Of a stretch of DNA of 8,713 nt, positions 1 to 6,318 are shown piece after piece. The notes under the pieces are model-generated. The model saw only the letters and a program-made list of their open reading frames with translations. It was not told the DNA's origin and ran no database searches. How positions within the stretch are numbered: position 1 is the stretch's first letter; each line of letters begins with the position of its first letter. The position numbers and the translations under genes were made by a program. This DNA comes from Holophagales bacterium (GTDB lineage Bacteria > Acidobacteriota > Holophagae > Holophagales > Holophagaceae): the NCBI GenBank assembly GCA_031256155.1, contig JAIRRD010000103.1, positions 1-8,713 of the forward strand, read 5' to 3'.

Positions 1-133
1 CTTTGGCATGATGCCATTCTTACTGCCTGTGCCTATGATGTTTCTTGGTATTTTCTTTGGCCTGATTCAGACCTTTGTGTTTATCATGCTTACCACCATA
101 TACATCTCAGGCGCTGTCAGTCATGAACACTGA
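1..133 (+). CDS. atpB: ATP synthase F0 subunit a, C-terminal end (partial)
   Basis: Only the last 43 codons are visible (frame from position 2, stop TGA at 131-133); the gene enters from the left edge. Subunit a is the membrane stator that forms the two half-channels through which ions reach the c-ring. The visible part reads as the last two transmembrane helices: a Leu/Pro/Met-rich segment (PFLLPVPMMFLGIFFG) followed by the family's signature IQTFVFIMLTTIYISGA, which matches the usual IQAFVF-x-mLt-x-iYi pattern of the final helix. The tail ends in HEH. The next gene is atpE, 50 bases downstream, which is the standard order and supports the call. The amino-terminal three quarters, including the conserved Arg, cannot be assessed. 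Confidence 0.93.
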   Translation, partial: FGMMPFLLPVPMMFLGIFFGLIQTFVFIMLTTIYISGAVSHEH

Positions 134-137
134 TTCC

Positions 138-174
138 GAGCCGATGGATTCCGAACCCATTGGCTCCTTTTTTT
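138..174 (+). terminator. Intrinsic-terminator-like hairpin between atpB and atpE
   Basis: A 10-bp stem pairs GAGCCGATGG (138-147) with CCATTGGCTC (157-166), including one G-U pair. The 9-base loop is followed after one C by seven T residues (168-174). This is the form of a rho-independent terminator, yet it lies inside the atpB-atpE intercistronic gap, immediately before the atpE ribosome binding site (AGGTGA, 175-180). It may act as partial terminator, attenuator or mRNA-processing/stability element that sets the a:c subunit ratio. The shape is seen directly; the function is inferred. Confidence 0.6.
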
Positions 175-180
175 AGGTGA

Positions 181-531
<351 letters not shown>

Positions 532-552
532 ATAGAAAATTCGTTGACTTGA

Positions 553-594
553 TAACTCGCGCGGTTTTGCTTAACATTTATTCCGCGCGGGTTA
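553..594 (+). terminator. GC-rich hairpin downstream of atpE (probable terminator or processing site)
   Basis: A 12-bp stem joins TAACTCGCGCGG (553-564) to CCGCGCGGGTTA (583-594) with one G-U pair and an 18-base AT-rich loop. It sits 20 bases after the atpE stop and 11 bases before the next start codon. No T-run follows, so it is not a textbook intrinsic terminator. It could still separate the atp transcript from the signalling genes, protect the atp mRNA 3' end, or occlude initiation of the next gene. Confidence 0.5.
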
Positions 595-605
595 CATGCC
601 TATAA

Positions 606-1781
606 ATGCTTATTACAAACAATTTCAGCTTATCCAATGAAATCACCCACGTTGTCCTGGGAGGGCGTGTCTTTATTGACCAGGACGGGTTGGATATCAC
701 ATCTTATGCCCAAGCTCAGGATTTCGCATTAAATTACGGCTTCGACATGAACCTGCCGCATCAGAGAGCTAAGGTTGTAAAAATTTTTAAAGACTCGGTA
801 ACATTCCTGCAAAATGTTGTATTAGAGGGGACAGACTTAGAAATTCCGACCAAAGTATCGAAATTAAGAGACCCCCTGAATCTCTTGGTCTGGGCGAGCG
901 CAAAACCGCGCAACGACATAGCCAAGTGGAGTTGTGCAGTTCTTTGTATAATGCACACATTATTTTATATAGACAACAATATTTTTCTACGATTCCTGCC
1001 GGATATTCAACATCAAATATTTGAAAGATATGAACGCTATTTAATTCAAGAACAAGACGGCGGATGGCTCTTTAAGGGTGACTACGAGGTTTCAGTATTG
1101 GATGTAAAGCGCAAAGAGAGCAAAAACAGATACTCCTTGCTTCTTAAATTGTTGCAGAAATCAGAAAATGTCGCGGAAACGATATATGACCACATCGGCA
1201 TCAGAGTTGTAGCTGAAGACTTATTGGATGTTTTATTACTGTTAAGGTTTTTTATTGACCACAATGTATTTCAGGCTGCGCACATCAAACCCTCACGTAC
1301 CCGCAATTTGATGATAGACGTTAAACTGTTGGAAGAGTGGTTGAAAATGTTGCCAGACAGTTTTTCAGTCAAAGACCTTACCCCCGTCGAAAGGCAGACC
1401 ATCTGCGAAAAATTAGCTCAAAGGATCGGTCAGCCTGCAGTCAACCCCTATTCCAGCCGCGATTACACCGCATTGCAATTCACCGTAAACACCTTGATGC
1501 GCCTGCCTGGGTCTGGCGTACCAGCATTGGAAAAAAACCGGAAAAATTTCAAGAAAGGAGGCAACCCTGAAATGTCCAACCGGTTTCATATTCCAGAGTT
1601 GATTCAAGCCCAGGAAGAATACACCTTTTTCTTTCCCCATGAAGTTCAAATCATGGAAAAAGCTGATTTCTACAACTCGCGTCTGGGACCCGCCTCCCAT
1701 TCGGAGTACAAAAACAGACAGCGCGAAGCAGTGAGAAAAAGGCTTCTCAGGGGGATACTGCCCCAGGAGGTAACATGCTGA
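606..1781 (+). CDS. Divergent RelA/SpoT-like synthetase-fold protein (TIGR04552/TIGR04562-like)
   Basis: The protein has 391 aa and no signal peptide. Its C-terminal two thirds follow the order of motifs in the RelA/SpoT (p)ppGpp synthetase domain. Residues 173-181 (KNRYSLLLK) match the ATP-binding K-x3-S-x3-K pattern. Residues 193-201 (IYDHIGIRV) match the metal-binding Asp motif (Asp195). DYTALQFTV (286-294) sits where synthetases have GYqSLHtt, with Gln291 replacing the His. HEVQI (345-349) matches the conserved ExQI with Glu346, and the A-x-H-x-x-YK tail is at 363-369. The hydrolase HD domain and the C-terminal TGS/ACT regions of long RSH enzymes are absent. The N-terminal ~150 residues are unassigned, with an RNDIAKWSCAVLCIMHT helix at 102-117. 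From memory this resembles a family of uncharacterised proteins known mainly from deltaproteobacteria. No good Shine-Dalgarno precedes ATG 606. The 3' end overlaps the STAS gene by 7 bases. The gene looks visibly more AT-rich than its neighbours. Family fold is likely; (p)ppGpp synthesis is uncertain because key residues are replaced. Confidence 0.68.
   Translation: MLITNNFSLSNEITHVVLGGRVFIDQDGLDITSYAQAQDFALNYGFDMNLPHQRAKVVKIFKDSVTFLQNVVLEGTDLEIPTKVSKLRDPLNLLVWASAKPRNDIAKWSCAVLCIMHTLFYIDNNIFLRFLPDIQHQIFERYERYLIQEQDGGWLFKGDYEVSVLDVKRKESKNRYSLLLKLLQKSENVAETIYDHIGIRVVAEDLLDVLLLLRFFIDHNVFQAAHIKPSRTRNLMIDVKLLEEWLKMLPDSFSVKDLTPVERQTICEKLAQRIGQPAVNPYSSRDYTALQFTVNTLMRLPGSGVPALEKNRKNFKKGGNPEMSNRFHIPELIQAQEEYTFFFPHEVQIMEKADFYNSRLGPASHSEYKNRQREAVRKRLLRGILPQEVTC
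1765..1770 (+). promoter_or_regulatory. Perfect ribosome binding site for the STAS gene
   Basis: AGGAGG lies four bases before ATG 1775 and inside the end of the upstream coding region. It fixes the start of the STAS gene and indicates that this protein is translated strongly and probably in coupling with the upstream gene, whose stop codon (1779-1781) lies just past this start. Confidence 0.85.
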
Positions 1782-2110
1782 ATATACAAACAAAACAAGA
1801 AGGTAATGCATCGGTATTATCCGTCAAAGGCAAGATCAACTTTGAAGTCACCGCTCAACTGAGGGGAGCCATTAAAGACTTAATCGCCGCACAGCAACCA
1901 AACCTTCTCGTTATAAATCTGGAGGGCACCTCTTTCATTGATTCATCGGGTCTAGGTCTTTTGGTTGCCGCCCGTAGCAGCGCGGACAAGAACGGTAGCC
2001 GATTGCATATATGCTGTATTTCCCCCCAAGTGAAAAAGGTCTTTGACCAGACAAATCTCACAAACTATTTCAGTATTTTCGCCACCGAGCAGGACGCCTT
2101 GCGCGTCTGA
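1775..2110 (+). CDS. STAS-domain anti-sigma-factor antagonist (SpoIIAA/RsbV type)
   Basis: This 111-aa protein is a single STAS domain of standard length. In partner switching, such a protein, when unphosphorylated, binds an anti-sigma kinase and frees a sigma factor or other target; the kinase inactivates it by phosphorylating one Ser. The strands and helices follow the family. VLSVKGKINFEVTAQL (14-29) covers the early strand-turn-helix, LLVINLEGTSFIDSSGLGLLV (44-64) carries the hallmark DSSGLG, and a final helix-strand region follows (VKKVFDQTNLTNYFSIF, 86-102). The phosphorylatable Ser is probably Ser57, directly after Asp56. The start is fixed by AGGAGG at 1765-1770. It overlaps the preceding gene by 7 bases and is followed after 13 bases by a PP2C phosphatase gene, the enzyme type that reactivates these proteins. 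No anti-sigma kinase is encoded in the window. Confidence 0.93.
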   Translation: MLNIQTKQEGNASVLSVKGKINFEVTAQLRGAIKDLIAAQQPNLLVINLEGTSFIDSSGLGLLVAARSSADKNGSRLHICCISPQVKKVFDQTNLTNYFSIFATEQDALRV

Positions 2111-2123
2111 GCCCGTCTTAGCC

Positions 2124-3302
2124 ATGTCACATACAACAAAAGGTCTCGTCCTGATAGCCGACGCAGAAAGTTCTATAAGGGATTTTCTGCACTTCTACCT
2201 GAAGCGGGCTGGCTACCAGGTTTTACAAGCAGGGGACGGACACGACGTCCTCATAGAAATGGCCAAAGTTCAGCCGGACTTGGTTCTAGCTGACCTCTCA
2301 TTACCTGGGATCAGAGGCGACCACCTGTGCAAAATAATCAAAAAGAACCCTGACACCAGGGACATGTACATCATCTTGATGACGCCTACCAACGACATGT
2401 TGGATAACGAGACAACAATAGAGGCGTTGAACATTGGCGCGGATGACACCATTATCAAGCCGCTCCGCGGTCAGGAGTTGATAGCCAGAGTTGACAGTGC
2501 TTTCCGCATTATCAGGATGCAGAAAGAAATCAAGCAACACAACCGCGAGCTAACAGTTTACCGCGAAAACGTACAACGCGACATAGAACTGGCCGCACGC
2601 CTACAGTTGAGTTTATTGCCAGAGGCTGGTGCAGTCGGCCCTTACCGCTACACACATATATACAAGCCTGTTGGCGGTATCGGCGGTGATATTTACGCCA
2701 TATCTCCGCTTCCATATGGGGGTGTGGGCGTTCTGATTGCGGACGTCAGCGGACATGGAGTTACGGCATCCTTAATTTCCACAATGGTCAAAACGAGTTT
2801 TGAGAATCATATACGCACACGAGGTGGGCCATTGATATGGGCTCAGTGTATGAATCGGGACCTCGCACGCAACACGCTGGAAGAACAGTACGCTACGGCC
2901 TTTATAGCCCAGTTAGACCCAATGACCAGTACCATTTCCTACGTTTGCGCCGGTCATGAACCCGCAATTTACATTGCCGATGGACAATCCGGCGAACCGC
3001 GCCACCCGGCCATTCTCAACAACGCCAGCTCACCTCTTGGTATGGATGAAAACATGTCGTTTTCGGAGCGCACCACACCATTCGCACCTGGAGACCGCCT
3101 TATTCTCTACACAGACGGCCTTGTGGAAGCTGAATCAAACTCAAATACAATTTTGAGCAGCGAGGGTCTACTACGTTTTTGCTCCGAGATGCCATCCGAA
3201 CTGGAAGACGCCGCAGCATTAATTTTTGACCAAACCCAGCTTTTCATTGATCCGAATAAATTTACGGATGATGTTACATTAGTTGTAATAGATCACTTAT
3301 AG
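2124..3302 (+). CDS. Receiver-PP2C fusion phosphatase (RsbU/SpoIIE type)
   Basis: This 392-aa cytoplasmic protein should remove phosphate from a STAS antagonist under control of a two-component signal. Residues 7-125 form a receiver: phosphoacceptor Asp57 (VLADLSLPG), Thr87 and Lys112 (IKP). The acidic pair near the start is D13-A14-E15, so one of the usual two Asp residues is Ala. Residues about 128-165 form a helical linker rich in charged residues, probably a coiled coil. The PP2C domain (about 165-392) has metal-binding Asp189 (GGIGGDI), Asp207 (ADVSGHG), Asp331 (YTDG) and Asp382-Asp383 (FTDDVTLVV), so it looks active. ATG 2124 was chosen because it begins just before the first receiver strand. 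An in-frame ATG at 2043 lies deep inside the STAS gene and adds 27 residues without family likeness. No clear Shine-Dalgarno is present, so translation is probably coupled to the STAS gene. Confidence 0.92.
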   Translation: MSHTTKGLVLIADAESSIRDFLHFYLKRAGYQVLQAGDGHDVLIEMAKVQPDLVLADLSLPGIRGDHLCKIIKKNPDTRDMYIILMTPTNDMLDNETTIEALNIGADDTIIKPLRGQELIARVDSAFRIIRMQKEIKQHNRELTVYRENVQRDIELAARLQLSLLPEAGAVGPYRYTHIYKPVGGIGGDIYAISPLPYGGVGVLIADVSGHGVTASLISTMVKTSFENHIRTRGGPLIWAQCMNRDLARNTLEEQYATAFIAQLDPMTSTISYVCAGHEPAIYIADGQSGEPRHPAILNNASSPLGMDENMSFSERTTPFAPGDRLILYTDGLVEAESNSNTILSSEGLLRFCSEMPSELEDAAALIFDQTQLFIDPNKFTDDVTLVVIDHL

Positions 3303-3351
3303 CATATGTTCCCCATCAAAACTGCGTTCCATGATTTTGATGAGAAAGTTT
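3298..3351 (+). repeat. Interspersed repeat, copy 1
   Basis: The core at 3317-3341 matches 6215-6239 at 21 of 25 bases, and all four differences are transitions. Similarity continues to about 3351 with one gap. An upstream match (TATAGC at 3298 and 6199) widens the element to about 50 bases. This copy contains CATCAAAA (3314-3321) facing TTTTGATG (3335-3342), an 8-bp stem with a 13-base loop. It overlaps the stop codon of the phosphatase gene and lies in the same orientation as copy 2, on the other side of the GH89 gene. Confidence 0.6.
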
Positions 3352-3353
3352 AC

Positions 3354-3393
3354 TGATACCAAGATGCGATCTTTTGATTACATCTTGGTATCA
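3354..3393. terminator. Perfect 13-bp hairpin between convergent genes
   Basis: TGATACCAAGATG (3354-3366) and CATCTTGGTATCA (3381-3393) are exact inverse complements around a 14-base loop. The hairpin lies between the plus-strand phosphatase gene and the minus-strand GH89 gene, so it probably stops transcription from both sides. It lacks a T-run on either strand, which weakens a purely intrinsic mechanism. The GH89 stop codon (3391-3393) is part of the stem. Confidence 0.6.
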
Positions 3394-6171
3394 ATCAGTG
3401 TCTTGAACCTGGCTCAATGAGGAGTATTTTGAATATAGAGCCGTGCTGATTTTTAGCGGATTACCTGTGGTGTTGGTTGTGTAATTTTTGATGTGGCTCG
3501 GATAGTTGAGGGCGGTTTTGCCATTGCCCTCAACCCAGGATTTAGTTGCTGCCTTGACCAATGCGTTATAAGGCGGGATGGGGGGCAGATTTGAGTTGCC
3601 ATTCCAAGATTCGGCCATGTAGTCACGCACTATTTGCCAGCGCATTCCGTAATAATATTTCATCAGACCAGCCAGGTGGCGGTTGCAGTAATCAAGCAGA
3701 TTGTTGACTGCCGAGTCGTAAGCATCCTTACCACCATAAAGCGGCACGTCCTCTTCCAGAATCCAATAGGAAAGAAAGGTACGCTCTAATCGTTCAAAGT
3801 AATAAGTGTCTTCCGGTGTAGCACCTCTGGCTTTGGCATCTTCCAGACGTTTGCCCAGCAGGAATTCCGGCACGGTGGTCAGAATACTGTCCATATCCTT
3901 GCAAATGTCGATCATAATATCAAGATATTTCAGCATTTTATCTTTATCCCTAGCAGCGTAATATTTGGTAATCCCATGCGTATATACCGGCTCGGAGAGG
4001 TCGCCCAGCGCCTGCCGTGTGATGTCAACCAAGTCATATTCAAACTGTTTGTTAAGTTCACCTGCGGTCTGCGCAGCGTTGGCGGCCCTCAGTGTCAGAG
4101 CCCACACATTGTAAATATCAGCGCGGTCATAGGGAATGTTGGGCTTACTACCCGTAAAGCTGGCCCAAAAGCGCGCTCTTACAGTGCCGGTTACGCCTGG
4201 CTTGGCGTTAGTGAGGGTTTGTGCTGGCTCATCGCCTTTGATGAAATTTTTATAGACAATATTGTGAAGGGCTTCCCACATTTCGTCTATCTCAGACTTG
4301 GCAGCATCATAGATAGCTGTGCCATAGCGTCGGCGAGCGTAGTCTTTCAACCACTTGGCGACCCAGACATCTGTTTCCGGGATGTTTGCGAAGTCCAATT
4401 TACGCCAATTCATTTCAGCCATTAAATCGTAAAGGGCCGGATTGGTATCGCTGCCTTCCGGCGTGACACCTATGCCAACCATGTTACGGGCTGTTTTTCT
4501 GGCATTCTGAAGTTCATATACAAGTTTATTCATGCCGCTGTCCATGCCGGTGTTGCCGCCGAAATTCCAGGTCATACACCAAACCCACGGTACGCCATTA
4601 GGTTCTATTTCGTTTTGCCAGATCGGACGGTTATAGGCTTTGAATTCAAGCAGCATAGAACGATCCAGATCGACTTTTTTGGAAAGCCAACTCTGATAGC
4701 GCCAGGCATCCTGAATCCAGACCATATCGGGATTGATCCTGAACATATCTTTCTGAATGGTGGTCAAGGTGTCTTGGCTAAAAGCAGAGCCGCTGACCAC
4801 AAAGCCCTGTTCAGCGATCATGCTGCGGAAGGCGTACCGTGGCACAAAGCCCCAGTCGTCAAAGCCGTAAAAATTTTGCAAAGATTTCCAGTAGATTTTG
4901 GAAATGGCCTCAAATTTTCCCCTCATAGCGGATGCTTTGGCCACATCGGTCGGACCTACGTCGGCACTGATAAACAGGCCTTGAGGCAGATTCATCCAGC
5001 GGGAGCCTGGATAGGCCAGGGTGCCGTCAAAAACGGAGCCAGGCAGATCAATCGTAAACTTGTTGCCGTTTGGGGCAGGGGGTAAGGTACTTACGTAATA
5101 ATCGCTTTTGTTTTTCGGGAAGGCAAATGGAACCTGACCAGTGAAAGGATAGATTTCCATCTCCAAACCCAGTTTAAAAGCCATTTCGGCAACATCCTTG
5201 GCCATTTTTCCCTCTTTATCAAATGCAATCTGGGAAATATTGTATGTGCCAAAGTACTGAGAATCTCCGCGGCTGGAATTACGCAACTCGGTGATGGCGT
5301 CGGGGCTGTATCCGAATTCAAAACGGGCATTGTACCAGATGTTCTTTTCGCCCAAGCCCATAAGAAGCGTGTTATAACCATTCATAGCTAGCCAGTCCAG
5401 GCGGCGCTGCCACTCGTCTTTGCTGTACATGAAGGTTTGGTACCTGAAATCTACTTCGTTAAAATAATGACGAATTGTATAGGGGAAGATACTGACATAT
5501 TTCTCTGTCACCTTGGGCAGGGAGTTGGGCAGAGATATACTGTATTGACCGACATACGGAAATTCCTGATAAAGGCAGTATTTCAGGTAGTAGTTGAAAG
5601 CGGTTGACAGCGAAACAGCGTTGTTGCCGCGCAACACAGGTTTGCCGGCCGTTTTATTCCAGTCAACCTCAAAAATATCGCTTCCATCTGCCGTTGCGTT
5701 GATATGCTCCAAAATGAAACGGTTTGCGCCACCTACGCCAGCTATGCGGTCAATGAGCGCTTTTGTTTCATTTATGGGCACGGTCCATGTCTTATCGAAA
5801 GCAGTCCTGGCAGTTGCGATAGCCCTGTTAATGGCGTTAATATCACTGTGTTTGCCCGGCGCGGACAATTTTTGTTCAATTTGAGCTAACTCCGCAGCAA
5901 AAGCAGTGACTGCGTACTGAGGATAGGGAAGATAGCCTGATGGATAGCCTGCTGGGTTCAGTAAAGCAGCCTGAGCCACCCTCAGCAGCTTTTTCGCATT
6001 GTCCAGGCGAATATGCGTATCGGACTTTTGCTCAGAACCGGCTTCTGCCGCATCTATTATGACAGCGCTGGTGATTCCAAGAGCAATAGTCACCTGTAGC
6101 GTTGTAGCGGAGGTAACAAGGATTGCCAACAGCAGATCCGTAAAGCGCTTTTTGATTTTATTTTTTTTCAT
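3391..6171 (-). CDS. Secreted GH89 (alpha-N-acetylglucosaminidase, NAGLU-like) family protein
   Basis: This 926-aa protein has a long signal peptide: a Lys-rich start, a hydrophobic stretch at about 12-38, and possible cleavage after AEA at 44. Residues about 59-128 form a helical module reminiscent of FIVAR-type spacers. The GH89 N-domain follows (VLRGNNAVSLSTAFNYYLKY, 179-197). The barrel shows WQRRLDWLAMNGYN (254-267), INPDMVWIQDAWR (479-491) and WCMTWNFGGN (531-540). GVTPEGSDTN (568-577) carries Glu572, corresponding to the nucleophile. A helical C-domain follows (FLLGKRLEDAK, 770-780, and YYGMRW, 840-845). Known members release terminal alpha-GlcNAc from heparan sulfate or mucin glycans. 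Here the position of the acid/base Glu (DxFxE in relatives) reads SAFSQ, with Gln466, and the CTxSYSxxWW-type motif is lost (NEVDFRYQTF, 238-247). Substrate and even activity are therefore uncertain. The start at 6171 is supported by the adjacent signal peptide; its ribosome binding site is weak (AAAGAAAG). The gene is transcribed alone, with repeats on both sides. Confidence 0.85.
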   Translation of the reverse strand: MKKNKIKKRFTDLLLAILVTSATTLQVTIALGITSAVIIDAAEAGSEQKSDTHIRLDNAKKLLRVAQAALLNPAGYPSGYLPYPQYAVTAFAAELAQIEQKLSAPGKHSDINAINRAIATARTAFDKTWTVPINETKALIDRIAGVGGANRFILEHINATADGSDIFEVDWNKTAGKPVLRGNNAVSLSTAFNYYLKYCLYQEFPYVGQYSISLPNSLPKVTEKYVSIFPYTIRHYFNEVDFRYQTFMYSKDEWQRRLDWLAMNGYNTLLMGLGEKNIWYNARFEFGYSPDAITELRNSSRGDSQYFGTYNISQIAFDKEGKMAKDVAEMAFKLGLEMEIYPFTGQVPFAFPKNKSDYYVSTLPPAPNGNKFTIDLPGSVFDGTLAYPGSRWMNLPQGLFISADVGPTDVAKASAMRGKFEAISKIYWKSLQNFYGFDDWGFVPRYAFRSMIAEQGFVVSGSAFSQDTLTTIQKDMFRINPDMVWIQDAWRYQSWLSKKVDLDRSMLLEFKAYNRPIWQNEIEPNGVPWVWCMTWNFGGNTGMDSGMNKLVYELQNARKTARNMVGIGVTPEGSDTNPALYDLMAEMNWRKLDFANIPETDVWVAKWLKDYARRRYGTAIYDAAKSEIDEMWEALHNIVYKNFIKGDEPAQTLTNAKPGVTGTVRARFWASFTGSKPNIPYDRADIYNVWALTLRAANAAQTAGELNKQFEYDLVDITRQALGDLSEPVYTHGITKYYAARDKDKMLKYLDIMIDICKDMDSILTTVPEFLLGKRLEDAKARGATPEDTYYFERLERTFLSYWILEEDVPLYGGKDAYDSAVNNLLDYCNRHLAGLMKYYYGMRWQIVRDYMAESWNGNSNLPPIPPYNALVKAATKSWVEGNGKTALNYPSHIKNYTTNTTGNPLKISTALYSKYSSLSQVQDTD

Positions 6172-6318
6172 AATTGCTTTCTTTATACATTGAACTAGTA
6201 TAGCGATTCCACACCAAAACCGTATTCCACGATTTTGATATAGAAATTTTCAGGACAGTCTTCAATCCCTGCAAATCCTTTTCATTCCACGTAAAAAGCC
6301 ACCTTTACAAGCTAACAT
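6172..6318. other. Intergenic region upstream of the GH89 gene
   Basis: These 147 bases separate the GH89 start from the stop of the small upstream gene. On the minus strand there is a TATACT box (6197-6202), 25 bases before the GH89 start codon, but no convincing -35 hexamer at 16-18 bases from it. The heptamer ATTCCAC occurs three times on the plus strand (6206, 6224, 6284). No strong terminator for the small gene was found; a weak AGC/GCT pairing before a short T-run on the minus strand (about 6293-6313) is all I see. Confidence 0.4.
6199..6250 (+). repeat. Interspersed repeat, copy 2
   Basis: This is the second copy of the ~50-base element at 3298-3351, in the same orientation. The core is 6215-6239, and the flanking similarity includes TATAGC at its left and GAAATTTT-like sequence at its right. 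Two ATTCCAC heptamers 18 bases apart fall inside. It overlaps the expected promoter region of the GH89 gene. Confidence 0.6.

Noticed and set aside
1413..1811. Minus-strand open frame of 132 aa opposite the RSH-like gene
   Set aside because: The plus-strand frame has clear family motifs in this stretch, and the antisense product shows no pattern of its own.
2043..2123. Longer start for the receiver-PP2C gene at ATG 2043
   Set aside because: The extra 27 residues lie inside the STAS gene in another frame, have no family likeness and no ribosome binding site, whereas ATG 2124 begins right before the receiver's first strand.
3976..5085. Plus-strand open frames of 149 and 156 aa opposite the GH89 gene
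   Set aside because: They lie entirely antisense to a well-supported coding region, show no recognisable domains and no ribosome binding sites, so they are shadow frames.
6161..6171. A8 tract right after the GH89 start codon as a phase-variation switch
   Set aside because: It encodes the normal Lys-rich beginning of a signal peptide in an AT-rich setting, and eight bases alone are weak evidence.
3298..6250. GH89 gene as a classical transposon or insertion sequence
   Set aside because: No transposase gene, terminal inverted repeats or clear target duplication is visible; the flanking elements are imperfect direct repeats only.
6206..6290. Three ATTCCAC heptamers as a CRISPR-like or iteron array
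   Set aside because: The repeats are only 7 bases long with unequal spacing (18 and 60 bases), and two of them belong to the interspersed repeat.
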